Origin: Hysterangium stoloniferum
Lineage: Eukaryota > Basidiomycota > Agaricomycetes > Hysterangiales > Hysterangiaceae
Assembly: GCA_015178975.1 (NCBI GenBank)
Contig: WHVD01000007.1
Coordinates: forward strand, 186,001-250,000
Length of the DNA stretch: 64,000 nt
Reading direction: 5' to 3'
Position numbers and translations under genes: made by a program. The notes beneath the pieces are model-generated. The model saw only the letters and a program-made list of their open reading frames with translations, made no database searches and had not been told where the DNA came from. This document shows, one piece after another, positions 22,804-33,620 of the stretch (position 1 is its first letter; every line of letters begins with the position of its first letter).

Positions 22804-25800
22804 TCAATTCGGTTCACCTGAATTTCCCAACTTCTTGCGCAGATAGCGGTGTTGATTCACTTCCAATCCCTTGGTCATCAAGTCCGCTGGGTTCTCCTTC
22901 GACCTAACATATGTAAGTACTGCTTCGTTTGAGGCTACTTTCTCGCGTATGAAATGGTAAGCAACGTTTATATGCTTCGTTCTTGCGTGATAGCTTGCAT
23001 CGTGTGAAAGAGTGATGGCCCCTAAATTGTCAGATCGGATTGAGGTTGGTTCGCTTTGATCTAGCTGTAAATCTTGTAAAAACCTTCATAGCCATATCAG
23101 TTGTTTTGTGCCTTCTGTTATTGCCATGTATTCGGTTTCTGTTGTAGAGAGTGCAACGGTCTTTTGTTTTCGTGAACTTCATGAAATTGCTCCACCTCCC
23201 AGGATTGCGACGTAGCCTCCAATTGAAATGGCATCGGCTCGATTCGCATAATCCGAGTCCACAAATAACTCCAGTTCTAGACGTTCGTCTCATCTAAAAA
23301 TGATACCATCGTCTTGAGTTCCCTTTAGATATCGAAATACATGCTTGACTGCCATCCAGTGCTCAGGTCCGAATGATGTCATGAATTGACTTAGGTGTTG
23401 AATTGTGAACGCTAAGTCAGGTCGTGTGCCCAATGCCGCATACATAATAGATCCAATAGCCCTTGCATAAGGTACATTGAGTGTTGGCTCGCTATTGGAG
23501 GTCAATTTGACGGATTTATTGAGTGGGGTAGATACCGGATTAGCATCCTGCATATCGAATCGAGCGAGTATAGTGCCGATGTAGGGACCTTGAGATATTT
23601 TTAGCATCCCATTCATCCAATCCCTTTCCACCTTTATTCCTAAGATTTTCTTCATTTCTCCGAGGTCCGTCATTGTAAATTGTCTGTTTAGTTCCAATTT
23701 GACCTGTGCCATTCCTTCGGTTGTATTTGCGAAGAGTCCTAAGTCGTCTACATATACTGATATAATTTCGATGCAGTGTTCATTCATCCTAATATAGACG
23801 CATTCATCGGCTGAACATGGTTGATAGCCAAGACTCAACAGCGTGTCTCGTAGGCGTTGATGCCAAGCTCTGCCTGCTTGTTTGAGTCCATAGAGCGCCC
23901 GCATTAGTTTAAGGACTTGTCCAGATCTATCGTCAAACCCATCTGGTTGGCGCATATAGATTTCTTCTTGGAGATCCGAATTGAGATAGGCCCCCTTGAC
24001 ATCCATCATTTCGATTTCCCAATCAAGGGTGTTCGCTATGGTGAGTAGTAGTCGCAAGGAATCAAACCTGACTACTGGTGAGGTAACATCAAAGTAGTCC
24101 ATTCCTGGTCTCTGAGTGAAGCCTTGGGCTACTAATCTTGCTTTTGCTTTTTTGAAGGTCCCATCTGGGTGCATTTTTATTGCATATACCCACCGGCATC
24201 CAATTGCAGCCCGGTCTGGTGGTAAGTCCACAAGTGTCCATGTCCCAGTTTCTTGATGTTGATCCATTTCGTTTTTCATAGCTGTAATCCAGATTGGCGC
24301 ATCACGTTGTGTAGTTGCTTCAGTATAACTTCCTGGTTCTGTGACAATCTCGTGACTGACTAGTGCTCGGTCAATACTTGGGTCATTGAGGATCCGATAG
24401 TTTGGTTTGTTGGTCAAGCGTGTCAATCGGCGTATTTCTGGCTCGGATGTTTGTGAGGTAGGTGAACTGGGCAGTGTCTGTGGGGTGGATGGGCTAGATG
24501 GGCTAGGTAGCATCTGTGGAGTGGGTTGGATAGGCAGTGTTCACTCGTGTGATATATTCTCCCCCTCGAGCGGCACATCCTCATCATCTTCATTTGGGAT
24601 AGTGAATAATTTCGTGTCGTTTTCGTCGAATGTGATATTCCTGGAATTTTGGACATGCCTCGTTTGAATATTATAATACTTCCAGGCCTTGGTGTATTCT
24701 GCAACTCCGACAAAAATATGTTCTTCAGCTTTCGGGTCTAATTTCCTCCGGAGCTGATCTGGGACCATAACCCAGCATTTCATTCCAAATTCTTCAAGCT
24801 GCGATACATCTGGCTTCTTCCCAAAAAGGATTTCATACGGTGTGATCTCTGTCCCTAGTGCTCGGGTCGGAGATCTATTCTTAATGTAATTTGCATAAGC
24901 TACCGCTTCTGGCTATAAGGTTTTCGGTAAGTTCTTGGCAAACATCATGGCACGTGCATGTTCCAATAGAGTTCGGTTAAGTCATTCTGCGATTCCATTT
25001 TGGGCTGGAGAATAGGGTGCCGTCGTTTCCATAATTATTCCATGGTTAGCACAAAATTCTTTAAATGGCTTGTTAACATATTCTCCACCATTGTCAGATC
25101 GAAATGTTTTGACTTTGTTACCACTCTGCGTCTCCATAAATTCCTTGAATGTCGCGAAATTTTTTAGCACTCCATCCTTGGTATTCCCGAAATAGATAGC
25201 CGAATAACAGGACCTGGCATCGGTAAATGAATAGAAGTATTTTTCTCTTGCAGGTCCTTCGGTTTGGGCAGGTCCCCATACATCGGATAAAATTAGATCC
25301 CCAATGTTTTGAACTGTTGTCTGGGTTTCTTTTGGGAATGGCACCACATGTTGTTTCCCTTGGATGCAGGCAGTGCATTGGGTTGGTACTTGTGACTCAT
25401 TAATAGTTAGTCCAGTTACTAGACTATTTTTCTGCATTGTCTTGATAGTCCAAATATTAACGTGTCCAAGTATCCGGTGCCATTTATCGAATGTCCGGCC
25501 TTTTGCTATGGCCGCAAAATCCTGTGCCTGATCCAACTTCTTGGGTCTCACCCTCATTTGGTACATATGTCCGACTTTTCGCCCTGTGCCAAAAATAACC
25601 CCACTGCTGGATTTGAGTTCGACACCGGCCTGTGTAAAGTTCGCAATGTATCCTTTATCAGTAAGGCGCCCAATACTGATTAGGTTATTAGGCGCCATGG
25701 GTGCATGTTTGACATCGATTAGCATGACCTGGTAAACCTGATTATTAACCTTGAATTCGAGAGCGATTGTGCCTCGTCCATGCGTTTTGAGGGTAGCTCC

Positions 25801-26769
25801 TGGGGTGATCCCTTCGATTTGAGCTGATTCCTCTCGATAGTCAATAAAATTACGTCTGTCTCGTGCAATATGAGTTGTTGCTGCCGAATTGGCAAGCCAA
25901 TCTGATGCCGAGATTGTTGCATAAGCGATCTCGTTAGTGACAAATGCAAAGTCATTATCGTTAGATTGCTTAGCTGTGTCCATTTCTTTAGGCTGTTTAA
26001 ACCACTTCGGCGCCTGGCCTTCTTTGCCACTGCCTTTTGCCCAGCAATCTTTAATGTAATGTCCCTTTTTGCCACAGTTTCGGCAATTTCCCTTTGTGGC
26101 ACCTGATTGTCCATGTTTTCCCTTTTTTTCGGGAGGATGATTTGCCTTTAATGCTGTCTGCCGGACCGATCCGGCATGTCAGGCCCGATCCTCATCTAAG
26201 ATCCTGGCGATCAATATCTCAGATGAGATCGGTTGTCCAGTTGCATTTACTGTTGTAATAAATGAGGACCAAGTATTTGGTAGTGATGTAAGGAGAGTAT
26301 TAGAGAGGTCCTCGTCACTTATTACCTGCCCCCTCGCATTGAGCTGTAAATATATTCCCTGTAGTTTCCGAATATGTTCTTCCATATTGGCACCATCTTC
26401 GGCAAACGTCCGGAAAAACTCTCAGCGCAAATTAATCGTGCCGACGGCTGTCTTAGATTGAAATATTGCCTGTAATCTTGTCCATAATTCTGACGCAGTA
26501 GCAATTTGGTCAATGTAGACTAGATACTCGTCAGAAATCCGTAAGCAAATTTCTTTCTTAGCTTTCTTATTCTTCTTTCTCCAATCGTCGATTGCAATCT
26601 GTTCGGCAGCCGTGATTGTCCTTGAATCGGTTGGTTTCGGCTCCGTTTCCGAACCATTGGTAATACCCCATAACTCCAGATCGTCCAAAATCCATTCGAG
26701 GCACCTTTGCCATGCGATATAATTGTCACCATTCAACGGATCGATCTTGTGGGTGTTAGTGGAGGTCAT
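22804..26769 (-). pseudogene. Copia gag-pol, single frame with eight stop codons
   Basis: One frame of 1322 codons from the ATG at 26769 to the TGA at 22804, with no frameshift. Premature stops: 26422, 26179, 24982, 24913, 24541, 23290, 23179 and 23086 (lowest base of each). Order: gag; zinc knuckle CRNCGKKGHYIKDC near residues 229-242; protease near 295, where the catalytic Asp is Asn (ANSAATTHI, codon 25888-25890); integrase with H-H-C-C and the D, D, E residues (SDVWGP, RSDNGGEY, PYSPAQNGIAE); RT with QPDGFDD and YVDD (23743-23754); RNase H with DSDYANRAD and TETEYMAI. Where family motifs make the ancestral residue clear (AERLNRTLLE, LPKTLWPEA, ISWSSRKQ) the stop is a C-to-T or G-to-A change. 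Not functional. Confidence 0.95.
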
Positions 26770-26835
26770 GACGTGTGAGAGAGAGATGAGATAAGTTTCT
26801 GCTGTTGTGATTAGTTACGGCCGGGGCCTATAACC

Positions 26836-27034
26836 TGTAAATCGAGGAGATATCTAAGTGCTTCTTCTTGCTCACTAGGAGCTGTCTTTAAATACATTTA
26901 CTAGCTAATTATAATCTCAAAGAGGAGTACAACAACTAACAATAAGTTATTGTACTCTTGTTGTTCTACATAACAGTCACAGACAATTATGTGTCATTAC
27001 CAAGTTGCTGACACAGCCGAATTGCTGTTCAACA
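26836..27034 (-). repeat. Copia 5' LTR
   Basis: 199-bp partner of 22598-22796, followed on the plus side by the CTAGA target duplication. Confidence 0.95.
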
Positions 27035-27247
27035 CTAGATGGTCTGTGCACTGATCTGTAAGACTATCTTCTCAGGAACTATCTAATAATAACTATCACA
27101 TGATGTTAACCAGTTGAATCTATACAGTTGCAACACGAGATATGAGGTCACAGCTAATTGTATATACTCATATTCTAACAGATAGCAGGAAGCAAGTCAT
27201 TGAAGAGTGGCAACCAATACCCGCAACTCACCAATTCATGCCGACAG

Positions 27248-27401
27248 TGTTGAAATATATAGTCCCTAAGAAGAGCTCAGTCTCGTATAAGTATAACGGA
27301 CTAAATATGATGTGTACCTAAGAAGAGCTATTGTATACAGTAAGCACATATACTAAGAGAGAACAGGATCGTTCTGTGCTCACCTCAGTCTCGTATAAGT
27401 A
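27248..27401. repeat. Unclassified insert with internal direct repeats
   Basis: Lies between a B 3' fragment and a family A exon 2 and matches neither. It starts TGTTGAAATATA. CCTAAGAAGAGCT occurs at 27265-27277 and 27317-27329, and CTCAGTCTCGTATAAGTA at about 27276-27293 and 27384-27401. It may be a truncated LTR; no target duplication was seen. Confidence 0.4.
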
Positions 27402-27837
27402 CTGCGATATGGACTCATGTTCGATGTCGTGTTGGTGGATCTACCTCGCATTTTAATAATAGTCGGTGGGTCATGACAATGTGCTTCTCCTAGGCACTAA
27501 AAGCGTCCAGTTTTTCAACAGTGTACATGAAAGGCTATTATATTTTGCGCACCCATTCCTAAACCCAAACTTCCACGTCTTCTTCAGACAGTGGTATATG
27601 CTCGTCGTCTTCGGGACCTCGATAACACACACCATGCCCATCTTCGATACAGTTCCATCGGTCTCGAAGCTTTACCTGGAATCTTTTCCTTCTCACCGCG
27701 TCAAATCTCTCTTCCCGTTCTTCTGCGCTCCATGCAGCTGGGGAGACCAAGGGTTGTAGCCACTGAACTTCTTGTAGGAGTCTTTCAGCCCGTACGACAT
27801 CGTTGCTGCTCAGAGTCCTCTCGTTTGAAGTCGACAT
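27402..27837 (-). pseudogene. Family A 5' fragment: exon 1, intron 1 and start of exon 2
   Basis: ATG at 27837. Exon 1 is open except for a TAG just after EDVEVWV (27559-27561), where other copies have GAG. Intron 1 keeps GTGCGC at the donor. Exon 2 is cut at about 27402. Confidence 0.75.
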
Positions 27838-28933
27838 TGGTGGGTAGCAGGTGGTTGTGATACCGGAAGGGGATGCTGCCCTTTAAAGTTACAGTTATCA
27901 AGGGAATAAATTTCAAGGTATCGCATTGTGGCGGTGCTTTGTGCAGGATACCCAGCTATTCATCCCTTCCTTTTACACAACCTCAAACCTCAACCTCCTT
28001 CATTCATACATGCTCCGGGATTGTCTCAAGTTCTCTCACTATGGTATATACCAATTCCTTGGTCTTCAACAGATTGTCTACGGCAGAGAGCAGATGTGGC
28101 AGTTATGAATAGTTCGATGAACCTTCACCGCATATTGTGGCAACTTCCGACTTCTCGAGCGCTAGAGTTTTGGGAATTAATCTCTTACGTTACTTGAGAA
28201 GTGACATGTCAATTGATAGAATATTTAAATGCAGTGGATGCTATCCATGACAGCGCTTCTCAGGTACAGCCCCGCCACTCCGGCTATATTTAGCGGAAGC
28301 CTCCGCTTCGTGTTCAATTCTTTCAGAATTCCAACGAGCCTCCCATTTTAATAATTCTTTACTTGGGATAATTGGCGTAGAAAGTAAATATGCCTGTTTG
28401 TGGCGAGTCCGTCAGGTTTTCATTAACAAATTGTGCATGTAATCTATATTCAGCCATAATTAAGTACACGCCAGAATTAGGTCCTTGTGAGCGGAGTAAT
28501 GGGGAACCCCTCATGATTGAATGGTATCATGGTTTTGCTCCTCATTTCCCGTCCTGGACCTGCAAGGTTCATGATGAAAACAGCATAAGTAATATCCTAC
28601 TCGTGTGACCTATCGTGCTATTTTATATTTCTATCCCCCTATTTTTGGTAATATATTGTGTAAACAGGACATATTTAATGCTTTGAAACTTTCCGATGTA
28701 TGTGTATTAGTACATAATTAACTTGATTATTGTATGCAAGTTCAGAAGTTGACAGCTGGGTATCTCACTTGACGTGCCTGACTGGCATTTTATGTATCTT
28801 TGTCAATTCAAGAGTGGCTGGTGGCCTAACCTGGGGTATAGTCACTTTAATCCCACGCGACGAGGCCAAAAAACCTAGATACATACTAACGAAAACTCTG
28901 AATCGCCAGGAATCGTACTAAGTTGGGTGAGAG
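27838..28933. other. Divergent A/B spacer
   Basis: Full-length version of the shared upstream region between A (minus) and B (plus). An 89-codon ORF at 27928-28197 recurs in the spacers at 19498-19767, 40808-41077 and 54546-54818, but it overlaps the presumed A promoter and shows no recognisable domain. I treat it as non-coding. Confidence 0.5.
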
Positions 28934-29760
28934 ATGGCAAAACGTGCTCCGGCGCCGAGGACCGTATTCACCTCTATAATGACGACATTATGCCTCATTC
29001 AGTTGATTTTTTTGTGGTAATAGAAGCACCAATCCAGCCAGGTGCTCAAAAGGGATCCGTTTAAATAAAAGAAACGACTTGTTCGAATTGAAGACTCATC
29101 ACTACAATGCCTTCAGGCGCTAGGAGGACGAACGGCTATCTGGGATGCTCCAAACTGTTCCAGATGCTACACCATGTCCAGTCGCGCATTCTAGATTATG
29201 GGGCCTTACTTCTGTAAGCGGCCCGAATCAAATACCAATTTACTGATGCGTCGTCTGCTTCAAGACATCCCGTGTCCTTGGGACTTCTTCCTCTTCATTT
29301 TCCTCCTTCAAGCCGCTGTCACAGAATATCGGAGTTACAGGTGTGTCGCCCGATAAACTTCCTATACCTCATTTAGACCCGTTTGCTATCAAGTGGTCAT
29401 GGCCTCTGGCTTCCTCGCACGCCTTCCTGTATCGTTACGCATAAGGTATACCTTATAGCGCTCTCACAAGTGCCTTTGGATGCTGGTTGACGTTTTTTTT
29501 GCAATATTCGCCTTGTCCTTGTCCTCAAATCTGATCCCATGGGAGCGTGGCGCTCCAGCATCGAGGGGAGGTTTCGAATGGAGGGAAATACTTAATAGAA
29601 TGCGCCCAACGCAGTCGCGGTACGTTTTAACGGCTCCTCCTTGCATTCCAGAGGTTGTGCCCCACGATAGCCAATCAGGAGATTGAACATAGATTTTGAA
29701 GATTACGTGAATCTGACCCCTCGGCATGGATTAGTGAGCTGCGGGTGTTGCTTTCTGGTA
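28934..29760 (+). pseudogene. Family B copy
   Basis: Start codon in the conserved context GTGAGAGATGGCAAAACG. The first exon is broken by early stops (single-base losses around 28990-29010). The intron-like region before TTTACTGATGCG is kept although the GTGAGC donor has become GTAAGC (29213). It ends in the shared 3' flank, converging on an A fragment. Confidence 0.5.
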
Positions 29761-30004
29761 TTCAATGACTGGATTCATGCTTTCCCAACAAACTGATACG
29801 CTGCTTTCTGTGAAACGTCTGAGGGTGATATCAACGTGCGGATAGCATCAACGAGAAGCTTCCAGGAACGCAAAGGCGGTCAAAAGTGACTATATGCACT
29901 GTATGTAGCTTTACATAAATGAGAAATATCGCCACAAGGCGAGTGAAGGAAAGAGTAATAGTACTATCCTTCCTCCTCGTTCGGATAGTGTATCAGTGCT
30001 ATCC

Positions 30005-30335
30005 AAGAGACATAATGCGTGCGGAATGGATGGAACAAGAGAATCAGCACGCTATTCATGGTCCTCCAACACTAATCTGGATGTTGAATTAGATGGTACG
30101 CACAGCCCGGTGAAAGGTGTGGCGATGACACAAAGGAAGGAATGAGCCGCGACAGTTACTCGCTCAAGGGAAGCACCGAGGTTTTGATCGGTGATTGAGC
30201 CGCGCATTGCGTCACAAAGTGGAAGAAGACGGGCGAGAATGGGGATGATGTTGAGGTTGCACACTGTGGTACACGCGGAATTGATGTTGTAAGATGCAGC
30301 TATCAGCTTCAGAGTGACCTCGGTTAGTCGTTTTC
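30005..30335 (-). pseudogene. Family A exon 5 fragment
   Basis: Minus strand, open over 30052-30264 (NLNIIPILARLLPLCDAMRG and FLCVIATPFTGLCV blocks). Cut at about 30335, where the segmental duplication begins. Confidence 0.7.
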
Positions 30336-31455
30336 CGTTTCGTTGGTAAGTGCAAGTCCTAAGTCTTGCCGCTTACAATTTTTTAATTTTCTTAAATCTA
30401 GTCCAATGTCACAAGGTGATATTATTTATCCAGCAGATATTCCAGTCTATCTAAAAGCTGCCTAATAGCTTCACGGCGATAGAGTCGTATTTGTGAGTTG
30501 AGAACTTGACATCTCGGGATCTGACTTGATGTGCTTGACTCGGATTTTTGATGTACTTCTATAAACATTAATGAGTGGCTGGTGGTCTTGTAGCCGAGGG
30601 AGTCGACCTTGTGTGCCTTCACCTGATATTATTATATCTGGAAGGACATACGAGAGGGATAAATCGACCGATCACCACGGAATGGAGGAAGAAAGTCTTC
30701 CTACGTTTATCCGCCGGCGTGTGACTGTTTTGTATTACAAAGGCGGATATAGTGAGTGCCAACATAGAGATCGTGCAATGGTCGGTGAGAGATGTCGAAA
30801 GAGGCGTGGTCCCCAAGGAACCTATTTATTAGGACAATGGAAGAACTTCTCCTACTTTGCGCTAGCCAGGTGGTCAAAGAGTGTCATTTTGGATAAAAGG
30901 GAGACTTGGTCAATGAGCAACGTCGCCTTGTTCAAGATATTCGATATTCTGTATCTTTGGGGTCGTTCTTCGGATTCCTCGCTGGAGAACCACCAGCGTT
31001 GTCAGGGTCATCATCCGATAAAAATTCGACTACATTTATGATCGAGTAAACTCATGCCGCTCTCTCACACACAATTCAGATGCGTGATATATATCCTATG
31101 CATCCCTTTCGACTCGAAATCCACATCTTACGAACATTTGCAGTCGTAGAACGAAAGCCATTTTTTATACATTAAGGGTGATGCCACAATATCGGCGATG
31201 GCAATGTGTGTCATCGGACTCCTCCCCTATAACCCTTGACAGATGCGCTCAATGGGAAGATACAGATCGGGCATCAACTGAAATTACGTCATCGCTTTAC
31301 AATACTGTCATAAAATCATCACTACACACCAACATGGATGAGGTTGCATCAACATTTATTCTACAAATTGCAGGATATTTATCATCCTCATGCACTCAAC
31401 CTCCCTTCCTCCTCCATGAACTTGTGCATATTGTAGAAAACATCTGCCATGTGTA
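30334..31455 (+). repeat. Segmental duplication, first copy (partner 58905-60095)
   Basis: Nearly identical to 58905-60095, including GTAAGTGCAAGTCCTAAGTC, the ORF at 30571-31041 and an A exon 3 fragment. The similarity is much higher than between typical A or B copies here, so the duplication is recent. A third, shorter copy lies at about 43515-44200. Confidence 0.85.
30571..31041 (+). CDS. Possible ORF within the segmental duplication (diverged family B), 156 aa
   Basis: Open frame shared with 59104-59619 (171 aa). The middle part (AMVGERCRKRRGPQGTYLL, then GQWKNFSYFALARWSK) aligns at the DNA level with the B start region and first exon. The two copies differ at about a dozen residues, and most visible base differences change the amino acid, which is not what purifying selection gives. 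It may be an open frame by chance in a B-derived repeat. No domain recognised. Confidence 0.3.
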   Translation: MSGWWSCSRGSRPCVPSPDIIISGRTYERDKSTDHHGMEEESLPTFIRRRVTVLYYKGGYSECQHRDRAMVGERCRKRRGPQGTYLLGQWKNFSYFALARWSKSVILDKRETWSMSNVALFKIFDILYLWGRSSDSSLENHQRCQGHHPIKIRLHL

Positions 31456-31592
31456 GAATGAATGTCGACGCAACCTCATCCATGTTGGTGTGTAACGGTG
31501 ATTTTATGACAGCATTGTAAAGCAATGACGTAATTACAGTTGGTAGCTGATCTCTACCATGCTATCGAGCACCGGGACACCAGTAGAATATT
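31218..31592. pseudogene. Inverted pair of family A exon 3 fragments
   Basis: Exon 3 sequence on the plus strand (31218-31455) meets a piece of the same exon on the minus strand (31455-31592), forming an imperfect palindrome. The plus arm is open over SLYNTVIKSSLHTN. Neither arm can encode a whole protein. Confidence 0.7.
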
Positions 31593-31601
31593 GTAAAATA
31601 T

Positions 31602-31674
31602 TGGACTGGCCAGGAATTGAACCTGGGACCATCTGTAATCTAGACTGGATGCTCTACCACTGAGCTACCAACCC
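31602..31674 (-). tRNA. tRNA-like sequence, possibly a pseudo-tRNA or SINE head
   Basis: Read on the minus strand: a 7-bp acceptor stem GGGTTGG/CCAGTCC (with two G-U pairs), TA, a D-arm GCTC-AGTGGTA-GAGC matching the pol III A box, and a T-arm CCAGG-TTCAATT-CCTGG matching the B box; 73 nt with the discriminator A. The anticodon arm is 1 nt too long and does not pair well, so no anticodon is assigned. It may be a decayed tRNA, a tRNA with an unusual arm, or the head of a tRNA-derived SINE. Confidence 0.6.
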
Positions 31675-31739
31675 TTTAGGTACTCAGTAGTGAAGTCAAC
31701 TCTATATGGCCAGTAACATTCCATATACACAGAAAATGT

Positions 31740-32691
31740 GAGAGACAGTCACACATTCGCACTGCTCTAAAGCTGAGTCTAGGCTGTCAAACCAACCATA
31801 TCCAACATAGAAGGCCGAACCCAACAATGCCATAATATTGGCAGTGTGTCCTAGCCGTGTCACACTAGAAAAACGGAGCCGATGTAAGACCACCGACGCC
31901 TGTTCTCGAATTCGACGCGGGTAAGTGGGTCTACAAAGACGTGAGTATTTCGACTGCATTCGATGATTGGGGCTGACGTATCCCCACCTCATTGCGTCAA
32001 TGGTCTCCTGAATTACTATTCCGAGTTTAGGCAGAGTGACACGCTTGCGTATAAACTTATTGAAGGCCCTGTCGTCTCCATATGCCATTCGCTTGAATCA
32101 ACTTTGCCATCAGTGAAACTTTCCTTGTGTTGAAAAGCACACTCATCCCAACCCTTTCCAAGCCAACTCCACAGTAATACCCGGGGCCAATTTCAACATT
32201 TGGAGATGTGGATGAGCCCCCATACAGTGAATCCACTTCCCAGTCCACGTCATGGCTATAATATGGATTGAGGCTGGATGCGCCCTTGGGTGATCTACAT
32301 CGCCTTTTAATAATAGTCGGTAGATCATGACAATTTGTCTCTCCTAGGCACTGAAAGCGTCCAGTTTATGAACAGTGTACATGAAAGGCTGTCTAATTTT
32401 GCGTACCCATTGCTCAACCCAAACGTCCACTTCTTCTGCAGACAATGGTATATGCTGGTCGTCTTCGGGAACTCGAAAACACAAACGATGCCGATGTTCG
32501 ATACAGCTCCATCGTTCTCGAAGCTTCACGCGGAATCTTTCCCTCATTCCCACGTCAATGATCTCCTCCCGTTCTTCTGAGCGCAATGCAGCTGGCGAAA
32601 CCAAGGGTTGAAGCCACTCAACCTCTTGTAGGAGGGTTTCAGCCGGTACGATATCGTCGCTGCTCGGAGTCGTCTCGTTTGATGTTGACAT
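31740..32691 (-). pseudogene. Family A 5' part: exons 1, 2 and start of exon 3
   Basis: ATG at 32691. Exon 1 is open through EEVDVWVEQW and the intron 1 donor is GTGCGC. Exon 2 contains a G-to-A change that makes an early stop in one region, but the PGYYCGVGLERVGM and QETIDAM blocks are clear. Exon 3 starts RPTYPRRIREQASVV and stops being alignable near 31745, next to the tRNA-like element. Confidence 0.7.
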
Positions 32692-33620
32692 CGGTGTGTA
32701 ACAGGTTGTTGTGACACCAGAAGGGGATGCTGCGCTTTTAAGGTCCAGTTATCAGGGGAATTAATGTCCAGCTATAGAATTGTGGCGGTGCTGTATATAG
32801 GACGCCCAGCGTTTCATCCCTTCCTTTTACACAACTCGAAGCCCCTCGCCTTCCTTCGTTCAATCGATCTCCAGGATACTCTCAAGTTCAATCACTATGG
32901 TATACACTCATTCCGTACTCTTCACCAGATCGTCTAAGGCAGAGAGCACATATGGCGGATACGAATAATCTGATGAGCCTTCACCGCATAATGTGCCATC
33001 TTGAGCGCTATATTTTGGTCAATTTAGCTTTCACGTTAGTTGAAAAGTGACATCTCGATTGATTGAATATGTAAATGCAGTGGATGCTATCCACGACAGT
33101 GCTTCTCAGGTACAGCCTCCGGCGCTTTCCGCTCGGGCTATGTCTAACAGAAATATGCGCGGCGTGTGTAATTATTTCGGAATTCCAATTCCGATAATTC
33201 TGTACTTAGGCTAATTGGCCCCGATCGTGACTATACCTGTTTGTGGAGAGTCCGTCAGGTTTTTATTCCTAAATTGTGCATATATTCTGTGTTCAGTCAT
33301 AACTAATTACACGCTACTATTATTACAGGCGCCTTCTGAGTGAAGTAATTTGCGTCAGCTAACAAGGGAAAAGCCCGTCGGAAAGCATAAGGCGTCGAGC
33401 GGCGAAGTGTGGAAAAAAAGTCTACGGCACGAGATATGATACCACAAAACTAGCAACCAGAACGACAGTGGTAGAAAAACTTCACGCTATCAACCTTATG
33501 CCTCCCGTAATGACAACCTGACAACGGTCACTTGAACCCGACCTGACGAGGTATAAAACCTTTAGAGATATAATGCCGAGAACTCTGAATCGCCAAGAAT
33601 CGTGCAATGGTCGGTGAGAG
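32692..33620. other. Divergent A/B spacer
   Basis: Diverged version of the shared upstream region. The TTTTAAGGTCCAG motif before the A start is recognisable. No gene seen. Confidence 0.5.

Larger units (their letters stand above)
22598..27034 (-). mobile_element. Full-length Ty1/copia element
   Basis: Two 199-bp LTRs (22598-22796 and 26836-27034), target duplication CTAGA at 22593-22597 and 27035-27039, and a purine tract (reverse strand GAGGGGGAG) next to the 3' LTR at about 22797-22806. GGTTATAGGCCCC follows the 5' LTR on the minus strand as a possible primer-binding site. The LTRs differ at three positions that I can see, so insertion was recent. Integrase before reverse transcriptase marks it as copia-type. 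Confidence 0.96.
22438..27180. repeat. Older solo LTR split by the copia element
   Basis: GATAG lies at 22433-22437 and 27181-27185. With the copia element and its target duplication removed, about 300 bp remains (22438-22597 plus 27040-27180). On the minus strand it begins TGTTAGAATATG and ends CCAATTA, where the expected CA is TA. Perfect hairpin arms CCAGTTGAGG/CCTCAACTGG lie at 22548-22557 and 22566-22575. Confidence 0.75.

Noticed and set aside
23030..23293. 87-codon ORF in the copia 3' region
   Set aside because: Different frame from gag-pol; the gag-pol frame here reads as RNase H.
31178..31456. ORF over an A exon 3 fragment read as an independent gene
   Set aside because: It is an isolated internal exon without start or partner exons and ends in an inversion.
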